The notes: a model not told the origin generated them from the sequence alone. DNA of 64,000 nt from Selaginella tamariscina (GCA_003024785.1 PUQB01000387.1:131133-195132); one strand, 5' to 3'; counted from the first letter of the stretch, positions 47,871-61,710 are shown. A program made the numbers and translations.

Positions 47871-49931
47871 TTAGCTTCAGAAAACATACATTCTCTTGCG
47901 TTTTTATTAATCGTGACTTTATGAACGCTTCTTGACATCCACCTATATCAAATGGATTTAACATTTATAAAATGTGCTGGGTCTTTTTAATTGGGAGACA
48001 ATGTTTTCTTTAGGCATCCATTATATCTTTCGCTCTCCTTCTTATGTTGCATTTTTTGTAGTTTGAACCATGCAACCTTAACCATATTATTTTTTGTGAT
48101 AAATTTAGGTGTGTCGATAATTTGACCCATCCAAATAGGCTGATTATATGACACATCTGAAGTAATGAGGACCATCACTAGTTTTTAAGATCCTTACAAC
48201 AATCAAAGTATGCTTTAGGTTTTTGGTTCATTTGTCCAACAAAGTGTGGGGTTTGCACTTCTACATCACTATTAACTTCTATGTTGTTTGTGCTCATTGA
48301 TGTCATTTCAATCTCCTCTCGCCACCTTGTTTTAGGCCAAAAAGGGTGTTATAATTATGTACTTGTGACAGTAGGCCTTATCACCCAATAGTCGACCACA
48401 TGCTTATATAGTTCTGAATAACTAGTTGCCTTATTAGAATTCTTTGGTATCGATTTTTGAATCCATGCCACATTTTTTGATGCCATCAATAATAAGTTCT
48501 TGTTCCTTGAGCTAGGCACTCAATAAAATAGGGTCTGGTTATCCTTATGGGAAAAGTGGCTTTTCATCCTCTCCACTTTTGAAGAGCAATAAGCCCTCTT
48601 TCGGTAACCACTCCTGCGCTGATGGCCATAACTTGTACTGCATAATAGGTATATATTTTTTATGGAAAAAAAGAATTGTAATGACACAAGGTGACCAACT
48701 AAAGAATCGCTCCCCTCTTGATATACTCTTTGAGAAACTTTTTGAAGTCTGGCACCTTAATCATAAGCAAAGCACAATTTTTTTTGGAGATGCAATTTTC
48801 AAAAAGATCCATCATATGTGGTAAGGTAAGTGCACTTGTCCTTTTTGTAGAGTTGGAGACTTTGTTGAAGAACGCATCAATATCTTCCTGAGTGTGACCA
48901 ACCATAAAGAAACTGAGCGTGATTGTCTCAAACACACCTTTGACAACAAGCATTGACAAGTATGCTAGTACATATTTAAAAAAAAAAGTAAGTATAAGCT
49001 TGAGAAACCCTTAACTAAAATGATTTACTTATTTTTGTTCTCGCCTGCACAATTATCCATCTGTAAAAGCAAATGACGAGGAAGCTTATTTGATATTAAG
49101 AACACATGTACAATATTTGAGCTAGATCTCTCCATTGAACCAAAACTCTCAGGGCCATTGACAATGCCTCTCATATTCCCAAGTAGCCTTAAGTACAACG
49201 TGTTCATGAGAGCATTATATAAATGTACAAGTGTCACACTTGAAAAAGCTAGAGTGTTTTGCAATCTCCACATCCTTAAAATGAGTATTCCATATGTTGT
49301 TGAAGGTACCAGTGCAGATTGTTTGGAGCCCCATCAAACTGAGGCACTTGTTCACATGTTAATTGAGTGTAGATTGAAGGCAAAACCTTGACTTGACCCC
49401 TGCATTTGTGGTTCGGCATTTGTGAGGCATCTTGTCTGCCTTGAGTATCTCTATGGCTACCATAATGTGAGAGCGGGTTTTGACCATGTGAGTGTTCCCA
49501 TGTCTTGAGGTGTGTGCTCCATCTAGCCACTCATCCCTCCGGCGGTAGAACATGGTCTTTTGAATCCCGTATATAGTGTACTAAGCTTTGAAGCAGATGG
49601 TCACCTTATTAAATACCATGGATGTACTCTAATAACATGTGTCCAAGTCCATTCCATCAATACACCCATTTAGTGCAGCATATACAAACTCATGCCTTTG
49701 CTTTTGGGTGAACATACAAAAGGCATGACTACATTGGCAATTTCATTCCGGTTTGCCATATGACAACACTTCTTCTTGCAGCAGTCAATCATGGAAATGT
49801 TAGCAATGCTTACTGATGATGTAAGATCCATCTTGACCCTCTTCCTGGAACCCCCTTTTTCTGATTATAGGACCAATGTAAGGAACCTCTTCAAATATTC
49901 CAGGTTGTTATTATTGAAATCCAACTCTAAA
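47871..49931 (-). pseudogene. DUF7869-type transposase-like gene, truncated (unit 3)
   Basis: Minus strand. The C-terminal part is near 47871 (stop lost), MVGHTQEDIDAFFNKVSN at ~48900, MDNCAGENKNK at ~49030, and RRRDEWLDGAHTSRHGNTH at 49550. Broken at 49931, where 'ccaactcta' joins the inverted E segment. Its middle portion is the same, inverted, as that at 56284-57200; the two 64-codon frames at 49359-49553 and 56657-56851 translate identically. Confidence 0.78.
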
Positions 49932-50590
49932 ATAAAATAAAAAGAAATAAATAAAATTGAAAAGGTATATTAAAATTAAAAAACTCCAAAGCATAACTAA
50001 GATAATAAAATTATAAGTAGAATAAAACTAAAGCAATAAAACAGTAAAATTATAACTAGAATAAAAATACAATAATAATAAAACAAATATGAAAACTATA
50101 GCTATATGAAAATCGAAATGTAAATAACTAAAAAACGGACACGAAATCGGTTGGCGTGGGCTCGGAGGGCACGCGGGCAAGGCCCTTAAAGAGGCCTCCG
50201 CACCCAGCGTGCCTTATCCATCGAGTTCATCGCGCGCTAACCCAGGGCCTAAACACGATCGATCTGGGCCATCCATCCGAAACCCAATTCACAATTTGTG
50301 TTAAATTAAATTGATCTAATTTTAATTGAAGCTTCCTTATATAGGCCTTTAAATATAAAATAAATAAACTCTGAGGTATATTACATACTACATTAACAAA
50401 CGGTGCAGGCGGCAAGTGAACTTTATAATAACGTTCTAAACATAGAATTAAAAAGTAGATAAAGAAAGCATAATACAACATGGGTTTCCAGCTTATCAAC
50501 TTTATGCCACTAATTATTACTTTATATTCATGTAATTATATATACAATATTTATAAGGGAAACCAACCAAGAAAAGAAGAGGGTTCACAC
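49932..50590. other. E segment, inverted
   Basis: Reverse complement of about 39121-39870. The GC-rich core is at 50110-50290. It joins the truncated transposase at 49931. No gene. Confidence 0.62.
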
Positions 50591-51340
50591 ATGCATAGGG
50601 TTTGGTCTTTGGGGTTTGGGGTCCAGGGTTTGGGGTTTAGGGTTTAGGGTTCAGGGTCTGGGGTTTCGAGTTTAGGGTATGGGGTTTGGGGCCTGGTGCA
50701 CGTAGATTGTAACAAAACCCTAGGCGCGGAAACAAAGGATTAAGATGCATGGCTCTTTAGTGTTAATGCATCTGCGGACTGGCATGACATCCTATTTCAA
50801 TGCACCAGCGGACAGGGTTTTGGTGCATCCAACCAGAACAGAACTGTTGTTGAGTCCTCTATAGCGTACGACCAATTCAACTCCCAATCACAAGCCAGAA
50901 TTACAACTAAACAAACAACAAAAAACGAAAACTATACTGCACACAAACCACAACTAAAACAAACGAGTCTGCCTGACACATTTAACACTTCTAAACCACA
51001 GCCGAAACCAGAATAAAATTACAGCTAGTATTAAAACAAAAGAACAGAAAAGACAAAACAGAAATACCATTTTTCCGTTTACATGAGTGGGCTGGCACCC
51101 TAAACCCTAAACCCATCCCCGCCCGTGAACGCAAATGCCGACCACAGCTCTAGTGCACATAGATTCAAATAGAACCCCAGGCATGGGAGTAGAGGATTAA
51201 GACCGTGGTTCTTTAGGGTTGATGCACTTGCGGACTAGCACAACATCCCATTTAAATGCACCAGTGGACGGGGTTTCAGTGCATGCCGACCAGAACGGAA
51301 TTGTTGTCTAGTCCTTTGTAGCATAACACAAAACAAGAGA
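50591..51340 (-). repeat. D block, inverted
   Basis: Telomere-like GGGTTTAGGG variants at 50595-50690 and 180-bp repeat copies at about 50690-50870 and 51140-51330, orientation opposite to 38425-39120. Confidence 0.75.
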
Positions 51341-54300
51341 AAACAAAAATACAAAAAAAATTACAATGCCGACTAAAACAGTAGGATGACAACTAAAATA
51401 AAGATAAAAATCACAACGGAAATAATTAAAACAATAAAATAATTGAAATAGAGATTATAGTTGAAATAACAAAATGATAGCCAAAGCGAAAATCGAAAAT
51501 AATTGACAACCAAAACATTCGACATTAGAACTAAAATTAAAATAAAAACTGAAACAAGACAAAACAAAGGTACATATAACAACTAAAACAGTAAAATGCC
51601 AACTAGAACAATACAAAGGCCAACTAAAACAAGAAACTACAACCAAAACAACGAAAACAATTAAAACATTAAAATTACAATTGAAATCAGAACAAAAACA
51701 GAAACAAGACAGAACAAGAATATAATCTACAACTAAACTATCAAAACTGTAACCAAATGGAAACAAGACGAAATAATCAGAATAGAAATTACCACCAAAA
51801 CAATGAAATGCCAACAAAAAAATGTGAATTTCAAGTAAAACAAAAAGACAACAATCCCAACCAAAACAACGAAAACAACAAAACAATCAAATTATTAAAG
51901 CGTCAATGCCAAATTGGAACACACACAAAAACAAAAGAAAACAAAAATACAATCTACAATCATAATAACTAAAATTATAACTAGTTTTAAAACAAAAAAA
52001 CGAAAACAAAATGAAATAGAAGTGCTGTCTTTATGTTTATGCGAGTGGTCCGACAGAGCTTTCTGATCTGACTGCAAGGCACAACAAATCTTCCGTTAAC
52101 TACTATTATAAAAACAACACAAGAAAAATAGAAATTAAAAATTATACCCAAAATAATAAAATCACAAATATACATAAAAGATGTATATTGGAATGAAAAG
52201 TACCAAAGTCATAACTAAACGAATAAAATTACAATTGAATGAAAAAAAAAAAAAAAAAAACAAAACAAAAGTTATAACTATATCAAAATTAAAACAAGTA
52301 AAATAACAAAATCATAACTAAAATAAAAATAAAAATCAAAATAAAATAAAACAACTATATCGAAATCAAATAAATCAAAAGCACAACTAAAACAACAAAA
52401 TTATAACCAAAACAAAAGTAAAAACAAAAATAAAATAAAACTGAAGACTGTTTTAACCAAATTATGATTAAACCATATCAAAATAACTATATGATTAAAT
52501 TATATTAAAATAAGTACATTTAAACTATATAGAAATGATTATAATTAAACTATATCAAAATAACTATAATTAAACTATACCAAAACAATTGTAATTAAAC
52601 TATATGAAAATAATTGTATTAAAAAAAATAAAAAAATCAAAAGCATAACTAAAATAACAAAATAGCAAATAAAATAAAAACAAAATAAAACTAAGAATTA
52701 CAAACCAATTGAAATTAAAATTAAAAGAAGTAAAATAACAAAATCATAACTAGAATAAAAATAAAATAAAATAAAACAAAACAACTATATCGAAATCAAA
52801 GAAATCAAAAGCACAACTAAAATAACAAAATTATAACTAAAACAAAAACAAAAATAAAACAAAACCGAAGACTATTTTAACCAAATTATGATTAAAACTA
52901 AAATAACTAAGATAACAAAACAACCACTGAAATAAAAATAAAAAACAAAATAAAATAAAATAACTACATCAAAATTTAAAAAAAAAAAACAGAACTGAAA
53001 TAACAAAACTATAACTAAAACAAAAACAAAACAAAACTGAAAACTGGTTATGTACGTGTATATGTAAATTTTTTATTGTGTTTATATATGTGTACAAAAG
53101 AAAATTGAATTAAATTGAAAATAATATAATATACACACTATGAACATATTTTAAATTATACATAATAATATAAAATTTTATCTAATATATAGTCATCTAT
53201 AGTTTTAATAATATATATTATTTAATATTGATAATAAGGTTTAACCTTGGAATATTCTTAAAATAATAAGGAAATAATTGAGAAAATCCCATTAATATAA
53301 ACAAATGTAGAATAATTATTAAAATAATTAAGAATATATACTAATTTAATTATGATAATTAGGTTTTATATTGGAATATTCTTGGAATAATAAGAAAATA
53401 ATTCACATTAATATAAAGAAATGTAAATTAATTACTCAAATAATTAAAAAAATAATATTAATAAACACATTATGAATATATTTTAAATGATACATAATAA
53501 TATATCAATCTATTTATTGTATAAGTATATTTATAATAGATACTTAATAATATATTAGAATATAAAGAATGTAGAATAATTATTAAAATTTTGAAATAGT
53601 AAACAACTTGAATCACTTTAATCACATTAAATGCAATTTATTAAAATCATTGGAATTAAAGAGTATATATATGTCAGAGTGTCGGTTATTTCTGTCAACC
53701 CATCTTTAATTTAATTTTATTTAATTTTTTATTTAATTTTTTAAAATTTAAAATTCTGACATAAGTATTATCAGTCTAACATATAAATTTGAAAATGCAT
53801 TTAATTTCTCACTTATATTCAAATTTGGTTCTTTTTCTGGCAAGGGTTTCTTCATTTCTGTAATTTTTTCTCTATTTAAATCTTTTTTTTTCTTGATAAT
53901 GATCACCTCAGGAGCGATATTAAATTGGGTGTTATTGTTTATAGGAAAGCACGACGCCCTCAATGCTGTTTACAAGTATTATAAACAAATCTAGAAATAC
54001 TTATAACATTCTCTCTTAAAATTAGGCTCACTTTCCACTAGTGGGTGGTTAATTGCCTCAACCAATTAAAATAAAAGAAATTATTTATTTACTATGGGTT
54101 TAGTTTTCCACTTGCTGGTTATTTGTAATTTATATATCTACATGGCACTTATGTCGCATCTATGTGGCGCCTACATGACTTTTTCGGTGGTAGCCAAATA
54201 ACCGGGCAATTTTGCTCGGTTGTATGGCTACCGGGCATAAATGAATGACACATGTATCAAGATTAATGAAATTAGATTTTGTTTTTTTAGCTTTCAAAAA

Positions 54301-54796
54301 AATAATGAAAAACGGATAAATTAGAACTTTAAATAAAGAGCAAAACGTGAGATTTAGCAAATATCACTCATTTACATGTAAGAATATTATATATATATAT
54401 AGACACATTAGTTGATATACTTATTTTGCAGAAAGAACATAAATTATTACAGATAATATGTAGATCTCTAAAGAGTCTTTTTTATATGAGTAGGTGCATA
54501 TTTATTACATATGTATGTATAATATATATATGTAAAAACCCTCTTTATAATAACCGGTTAAATCAAAATTGTGCACTATTAATTTATTTTTTAATTCAAT
54601 TAACCACTCTAATGGAAAAGCACAGTGGTAGTAATAATTAATGACGTGTCATTATTTTAATTTACCACCGGCTAAATAACCACCCGCTAGTGGAAAGTAG
54701 GCCTTAGAATTTAGGGTTTAGGAATCCATTAAGGATTTATCCCTTTTTACTTAAAATTCTCGATTAGTCGAGATCTTAAAGCGTTATTAATAGGGT
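51341..54796. other. C segment, inverted, carrying a MITE
   Basis: Counterpart of 1136-3971 in the same orientation, with the 25-bp tandem repeat at 52465-52620. It is interrupted by the MITE at 54025-54703. The rest is A-rich or AT-rich without a gene. Confidence 0.68.
54025..54703. mobile_element. PIF/Harbinger-like MITE (679 bp)
   Basis: Flanked by TTA (54022-54024 and 54704-54706) in a stretch that reads 'aaaattagaattt' without interruption at the other copies. The terminal inverted repeats share CTTTCCACTAGTGGGTGGTT, with one mismatch, about 26 bp in all, and start GGC. TTA duplication with GG-starting ends is typical of PIF/Harbinger elements. No transposase frame inside. It occurs in only one of the four C segments, so it arrived after the duplication. 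Confidence 0.85.
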
Positions 54797-55640
54797 GACG
54801 GAATTAATCCGGCCATTTCTTTTTTGCCTTTTAAAAAAGGTGGTGGGATTAATCCCGTCCACAACTCTTTAAAACAGGGAAGCCATGGCGGGATTAATCT
54901 GGCCAATGCTTTTCGCCTCTTAAATAGGGCGGCAGGATTAATCCCGCCCACCATTCGAAGAGGCAGAAAAGGGATGGCGGGATTAATCTCGCCACCACTT
55001 CCCTGTTTTAAAGATTTATGGGCGGGATTTATATCGCCCACTAGTTTAGAAGGCAGGGAAGCATTGGTGGGATTAATCCTCCTACCCCTTTGAAATTTCT
55101 TTAAATCTTAGTTTCAGAGAGAGTTGTGGGCAGGATTAATCTCCCCACCTCTTCCCCATCGGTGAGAGTTGTGGGCGGGATTAATCCCGCCAATCTTCCT
55201 CGTCGGAGGGATTCGCCAACGGGATTAATCCCGCCGACTTTTCCTCGTCGGAGGGATTCGCCAACGGGATTAATCCCGTCGACTCTTCCTTGTCGGAGGA
55301 GTCAGCGGCGGGATTAATCTTGTCGACTCTCTCCAATGAGGAAAAGCCGGTGGCAGGATTAATCTCACCAACTCTTCCTCGTCGGAGGGAGTCGATGGCG
55401 GGATTAATCCCGCCGACTCCCTCTGACAAGGAAGAGTCAGCGACGGGATTAATCCCGCTGACTCTTCCTCGTTGAAGGGAGTCAACGGGATTAATCCCAC
55501 CGACTCTTCCTCGTCAAAGGGAGTTGTTGGGGGATTAATCCCGTTGACTCTTCCTCGTTAGAGGGAGTCGTGGGCGGGATTAATCCCGCCCACCATTCTA
55601 TTAGGTGGGGAAGGGGTGGCGGGATTAATCCCACCAATTG
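54797..55640. repeat. array of GGCGGGATTAATCCCGCC palindromes, copy 4 (longest)
   Basis: About 19 sites with the ATTAATC core, the longest array in the window, mostly through additional GACTC...GAGTC-spaced units between 55190 and 55600. It lies 140 bp upstream of the plus-strand transposase start (55783). Confidence 0.9.
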
Positions 55641-55782
55641 TATTAATCAAGCATGATAATAATTACACATAATTATATATTATTGCACACGCATATATAT
55701 TAAGCACCCTCGATTCAAATTTTTTAAAAATATTGCATAAACAGATATCATAATTAACACAATTATTTATGTGCAGGACAAT

Positions 55783-58342
55783 ATGTTTAATACTGGAGAT
55801 AAAGTATGTCTTCTTCGGAACAACGAGATAGTTGGCACTGGAACTGTGGAAGTTCGAGATGATAATGCATCATGTTACAATATTACCCAAGGATCTTGTA
55901 TGTATGTATGGGTGAACACCATTTGCAAGCATGTTGAGGTTCCTAGAATGGAATTTGAAGAGGGTTCTTCTGTATTATGGAATGTGGATGAAGTCAAGGC
56001 TGACACAGAATATGCAAAGTCACAAACAAATAGCAGTACGAGTTCACAGATGGTGGCTTGCCTGTTGTGATGGATGAGGTGATTCTCTTTCTTCATGAGA
56101 TCGAGGTTGGGAGAGGCATCATCACAGCTATAAATTCAATGGAAGCCATATTAGAAGAGAAAATGGGGGCCTACTTCATGAGTGTAGTTGTGACAAAGGT
56201 TTCACTTAATGGCACATTGCATCCTGGATCCCTTGTGAGGTGGCGAACATCTGAATTAAAATGGTGAGATGGTTCAACATATTTAGAGTTGGATTTAATA
56301 ATAACAACCTGGAATATTTGAAGAGGTTCCTTACATTGGTCCTATAATCAGAAAAAAGGGGTTCCCAGCAAGAGGGTCAAGATGGATCTTACATCATCAG
56401 TAAGCATTGCTAACATTTCCATGATTGACTGCTGCAAGAAGAAGTGTTGTCATATGGCAAACCGGAATGAAATTGCCAATGTAGTCATGCCTTTCGTATG
56501 TCACCCAAAAGCAAAGGCATGAGTTTGTATATGCTGCACTGACTGGGTGTATTGATGGAATGGACTTGGACACATGTTATTAGAGTACATCCATGGTATT
56601 TAATAAGATGACCATCTGCTTCAAAGCTTAACACTATATACGGGATTCAAAAGACCATGTTCTACCGCCGGAGGGATGAGTGGCTAGATGGAGCACACAC
56701 CTCAAGACATGGGAACACTCACATGGTCAAAACCCGCTCTCACATTATGGTAGCCATAGAGATACTCAAGGCAGACAAGATGCCTCACAAATGCCGAACC
56801 ACAAATGCAGGGGTCAAGTCAAGGTTTTGCCTTCAATCTACACTCAATTAACATGTGAACAAGTGCCTCAGTTTGATGGGGCTCCAAACAATCTGCACTG
56901 GTACCTTCAACAACATATGGAATACTCATTTTAAGGATGTGGAGATTGCAAAACACTCTAGCTTTTTCAAGTGTGACACTTGTACATTTATATAATGCTC
57001 TCATGAACACGTATGTACTTAAGGCTACTTGGGAAAAGGAGAGGCATTGTCAATGGCCCTGAGAGTTTTGGTTCAATGGAGAGATCTAGCTCAAATATTG
57101 TACATGTGTTCTTAATATCAAATAAGCTTCCTCGTCATTTGCTTTTACAGATGGATAATTGTGCAGGCGAGAACAAAAATAAGTAAATCATTTTAGTTAA
57201 GGGTTTCTCAAGCTTATACTTACTTTTATTTTTTAAATATGTACTAGCATACTTGTCAATGCTTGTTGTCAAAGGTGTGTTTGAGACAATCACGCTCAGT
57301 TTCTTTATGGTTGGTCACACTCAGGAAGATATTGATGCGTTCTTCAACAAAGTCTCCAACTCTACAAAAAGGACAAGTGCACTTACCTTACCACATATGA
57401 TGGATCTTTTTGAAAATTGCATCTCCAAAAAAAATTGTGCTTTGCTTATGATTAAGGTGCCAGACTTCAAAAAGTTTCTCAAAGAGTATATCAAAGAGGG
57501 GAGCGATTCTTTAGTTGGTCACCTTGTGTCATTACAATTCTTTTTTTCCATAAGAAATGATATACCTATTATGCAGTACAAGTTATGGCCATCAGCGCAG
57601 GAGTGGTTACCGAAAGAGGGCTTATTGCTCTTCAAAAGTGGAGAGGATGAAAAGCCACTTCTCCCATAAGGATAACCAGACCCTATTTTATTGAGTGCCT
57701 AGCTCAAGGAACAAGAACTTATTATTGATGGCATCAAAAATATGTGGCATGGATTCAAAAATCGATACCAAAGAATTCTAATAAGGCAACTAGTTATTCA
57801 GAACTATATAAGCATGTGGTCGACTATTGAGTGATAAGGCCTACTGTCACAAGTACATAATTATAACACCCTTTTTGGCCTAAAACAAGGTGGCGAGAGG
57901 AGATTAAAATGACATCAATGAGCACAAACAACATAGAAGTTAATAGTGATGTAGAAGTGCAAACCCCACACTTTGTTGGACAAATGAACCAAAAACCTAA
58001 AGCATACTTTGATTGTTGTAAGGATCTTTAAAAACTAGTGATGGTCCTCATTACTTCAGATGTGTCATATAATCAGGCCTATTGGATGGGTCAAATTATC
58101 GACACACCTAAATTTATCACAAAAAATAATAGGTTAAGGTTGCATGGTTCAAACTACAAAAAATGCAACATAAGAAGGAGAGCGAAAGATATAATGGATG
58201 CCTAAAGAAAACATTGTCTCCCAATTAAAAAGACCCAGCACATTTTATAAATGTTAAATCCATTTGATATAGGTGGATGTCAAGAAGCGTTCATAAAGTC
58301 ACGATTAATAAAAACGCAAGAGAATGTATGTTTTCTGAAGCT
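55783..58342 (+). pseudogene. DUF7869-type transposase-like gene, inverted block
   Basis: Plus strand. The start codon at 55783 directly follows a good splice acceptor ('tttatgtgcag|gac'), suggesting a 5' UTR intron. N-terminal domain MFNTGDKVCLLRNNEIVG; one C lost before DGGLPVV breaks the frame at ~56046. The RRRDEWLDG frame at 56657 is shortened. MDNCAGENKNK (~57150) is followed by an intron, and the long frame 57253-57669 has MVGHTQEDIDAFFNKVSNS. The C-terminal part runs to 58342. It retains both acidic motifs but not one continuous frame. Confidence 0.78.
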
Positions 58343-58812
58343 AATTACAAAATTATTAAATATATAATTATAATAAACTTTTTAATAATAGTACTAAATT
58401 GTTTATTTAACTATATAAATTTATAAAAAGATATGGAAGATTGACTATATAGGATTTTGTATATTATATATATATTATTACTAGTACAAATTTTTAATTA
58501 ATGTTATATTTAAATATTAATATTTTAATAACAACATTAATATTTATATAATGTACCTCTCATTCTCTTTAATAATTTTGATATTAGGCCCATGCAATCT
58601 TAAATATAATATATTATATAACTTAATACCTTCTATTTTATAATGTTATTAATTTTTTGTCCATGAATGATATAATTAAAGGGTCAATTATAAAAATATA
58701 ATGTTCTAAAGAATATTCTGTCTTCAAACATATATTTTAAAGAATATTCTTTCTTTAAACATATATTCTAAAGAATATTCTTTCTTTAAATATATATTAT
58801 TTTAAAGAATAT
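58343..58812. other. AT-rich spacer remnant, inverted
   Basis: Reverse complement of the transposase-proximal part of the AT spacer, with ~35-bp GAATATTCTTTAGAA repeats at 58715-58812. It stops inside a repeat and joins protease exon 1. Confidence 0.65.
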
Positions 58813-59357
58813 ATCAGATCTTGTATACTGGTTTTCCTCTTATTAGCAGTCAGTTATTCTTCAGCAAGCAATCATAACGATCCTGCATGGCAAACATTTC
58901 AGATGTGGCTGCTGAGAATGGCAAACTCAATGATAAGACCTATGACCAGGAGAAGAGGTTCCCTATCTTCAAGGTTTTCTCTCCTTCATGTGTGTGTGTG
59001 TGCGCGCGCACGCACGCATGTGTGTCAGTGCTAACACATGTATGTATAGGAAAATCTCAACTACATAAACAACAAAAACTCTCAGAAGCTAACGTACACT
59101 CTTGGGCTAAACAACATGGTAGACTTAACTAATGCTGAGTTTAGAGCCATCTTTGCATCTGTAATCAAACTCAATAGCTCCTCAGATTATATCTTCTCCA
59201 CCTGATAACGTAAAATTTCTCCCAATCGTGGACGTAAATGTTTCAGTTTTGATTGGTGCCGTAACTCCTGTAAAAGACCAACGTTCTTGTGGTAATCATC
59301 TCTCTCTACAGTTTAAATCGACTGCAATGCACTACAGAAAGTTGTTGGGCATATGCA
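58813..59357 (+). pseudogene. cysteine protease fragment, 5' half
   Basis: Homologous to unit 1 from just after the ATG (missing) through exon 1, exon 2 (NNMVDLTNAEFRA) and the first bases of exon 3 (SCWAY region), where it is cut at 59357. It has several frameshifts: one G lost in LRENG, one base gained in SDIS, 11 bp lost before VGAVTP. It is joined to inverted spacer upstream and unrelated DNA downstream. Confidence 0.85.
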
Positions 59358-60440
59358 TTTGAGTTGGTGAATCCATGCCTGAAAAGTCTTATCGAGATGC
59401 ACATTCCAAAAAGCAGAGGTTAAGGCTTATCTCCAGCCTCCTCCTCCACGTCAAGTTAGGAGCAACATTCATAATTAACCAAGGCACGTTCGTGTCCTTG
59501 TCCAACTGTGGTTATGAGTTCTTGATTGATAGGTTTCCTTACCGAGTCTTAAGAAATAATTGAGGGGTTTTAGAGTTGGCATTTAGGAGCATGTTTGTGG
59601 CACTTTGTGCAACTCTCGAATCTAAGGGCTATGGTGTGATAACCCACATTGGGGAAGGCAGTGTCATATGGAGATGTGACACTGGGCTGAACGTCACACA
59701 ATACAACGCCCAAGGCATGCCCTTTGGGGTTGTGTCATGGGCTTGTTGCCAAAGGGTTGGATACTCTAACAAACAGACATACTTGTGCTCGCACCAGGGT
59801 GCTAAGCCTTGGGCATTTGCTCAAGGGAGGTTAAGTCTCGTAACCAGGTGTGCTTAAACACACTTGACTAGGGGAGTGTCCTCCTTGGAATCCAGGGTAA
59901 GCTTGTTAACAGGAGCCTTTTCGTGAAGCACTCGCAAGGTCATGTACTTATGGTTTTCCAAACCTAATCTTAAAGAGTTTACTTAATAAAACACTCGTGT
60001 CCGCCTACAATGCACACTCGTGTCCTCACTAAGTACTAGCCCTAGGTTTAGGGTATGACATGGCCACCCAAATCCTTAGGGGTTAGTCATGGTTCAAGGT
60101 ACCCCTTGTCACCAAGGTGATTCCTCAAGGGGTAAGTGATAATGCCTTAGCTCTGTCACGGGGTATGTATGAGATACATTTTCTTTGTGGGTTAAGGCAT
60201 GAGCCTGTCTAGGTCTATTGGAACAGGATCCTAAAGTTTACTCGGGTTATCCTCTAAGGTTCAGGAGATGATCATTCTAAGGGATTTAGGGTAGGACTTT
60301 AAATCTTTTGCTTAATTGGGCCCTTAAGTTAGACTCTTAGGGTTATCTTGGAAGACTTAACATTGTTCACACAGGGTGGTGACGCCAAATGGCCACTTGG
60401 TAGCCACGTGTTACCACGTGTTAGCCCTTTGGGTTAAAAC
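59358..60440. other. unassigned ~1.1-kb segment, GC-richer than its surroundings
   Basis: Not found elsewhere in the window. Base composition is clearly less AT-rich than the neighbours. It has open stretches (59375-59563; 59576-59857, the latter starting at a non-ATG codon: VALCATLESKGYGVITHIGE) with no family I recognise. It contains a direct 'cacgtgttaccacgtgttag' pair near 60405. It could be part of a retroelement or LTR, but I see no reverse transcriptase motif, TG...CA ends or target duplication. Confidence 0.4.
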
Positions 60441-60680
60441 TCTGACAAAGAGGACTCGATAATAGTTCCGTTCTAGTCAGCATGCACTAAAACCTCGTCC
60501 GCTGGTGCATTTAAATGGGATGTTGTGCCAGTCCGCAAACCTTAAAGAACCACGTGTCTTAATCCTCTGCTCCTGTGCCTAGGGTTTTGTTTCGATCTAC
60601 GTGCACCATACCCCAAACTCCAAACCCCAAGCCCAAAACCCAAAACTTGAACCCCAAACCCTAAACCATAAACCAAATCC
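60441..60680 (+). repeat. D block remnant, one 180-bp repeat
   Basis: A single 180-bp repeat (about 60450-60615) followed by CCCCAAA/CCCTAAA variants to ~60675. Confidence 0.75.
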
Positions 60681-61710
60681 CCCATCCTCCCGTTTGAGCC
60701 GATCAAGGTTGACTGTGTTTAAGCATTGTGATCTCGGTATCTTGCTGTGTGATGTTAGTTTAGCAGTGGGAATGGTTGTTTAAGGGCATTGGAGCATGGC
60801 TGCACGCACCCGTGGCATCTATCTTCGCTTTGGAGCCTCCCTCCTCGTGCGTGTGTGACCCTACATTTTTCTTGTGTGGGGTTCATGCGATGGGTGTGGG
60901 AGTTGAGTGACTTGTGCACAAAGGCTCCACATGTTGTTGTGCACAGGCCTGTGGCATCGGTTTTTGTGACGGAGCCTCTGTTCTTCTGCATGTGTGAACG
61001 CTCTTATTTTCTTGATTGGTTTCCCTTATAAATATTGTATATATAATTACATGAATATAAAGTAATAATAATTTATTGTAGTGGCATAAAGTTGATAAGC
61101 TGGAAACCCATGTTGTATTATGCTTTCTTTATCTACTTTTTAATGCTATGTTTATTCTAAAGTTCACTTGCCGCCTGCCTCCACGGTTTGTTAATGTAGT
61201 ACGTGATATACCTCAGAGTTTATTTATTTTATATTTAAAGGCCTGGCACAATCTTGTTAAATCAATATATAAGGAAAATTAAACAATTTAATTTAACACA
61301 AATTGTGAATCGATTTAAAGTTGGGGTTTCGGATGGATGGCCCAGATCGATCGTGTTTAGGCCCTGGGTTAGCGCGCGATCAAGGGCCTTGCCCGCGTGG
61401 CCGATTTCGCGTCCGTTTTCTAGTTATTTACATTTTGATTTTCATATAGCTATAGTTTTCATATTTATTTTTATTATTGTATTTTTATTCTAATTATAAT
61501 TTTATTTTACTTATGCTTCTGACTTTTTATAATTTTATTACACCTATTTTATTTCTTGTTTTTGTTTTAGTTATGGTTTTATTACTTTAGTTTTATTCTA
61601 CTTATAATTTTATTATCTTAGTTATGCTTTGGAGTTTTTTAATTTTAATACCTTTTTAATTTTATTTATTTCTTTTAATTTATTTTATTTTATTTCTTTT
61701 AAAATTCCAC
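60681..61710. other. E segment with an extra partial duplication
   Basis: From about 60990 it matches 39140-39890, including the GC-rich core (61300-61420, shortened) and the 'attccacag' acceptor. The preceding 60780-61000 holds two diverged copies of a ~60-bp stretch ('gtggcatc...gagcctc...gtgtgtga') not seen in unit 3. No gene. Confidence 0.5.

Noticed and set aside
49932..61710. LTR retrotransposon
   Set aside because: I saw no reverse transcriptase (YxDD), integrase or gag motif, and no pair of direct terminal repeats with flanking duplication.
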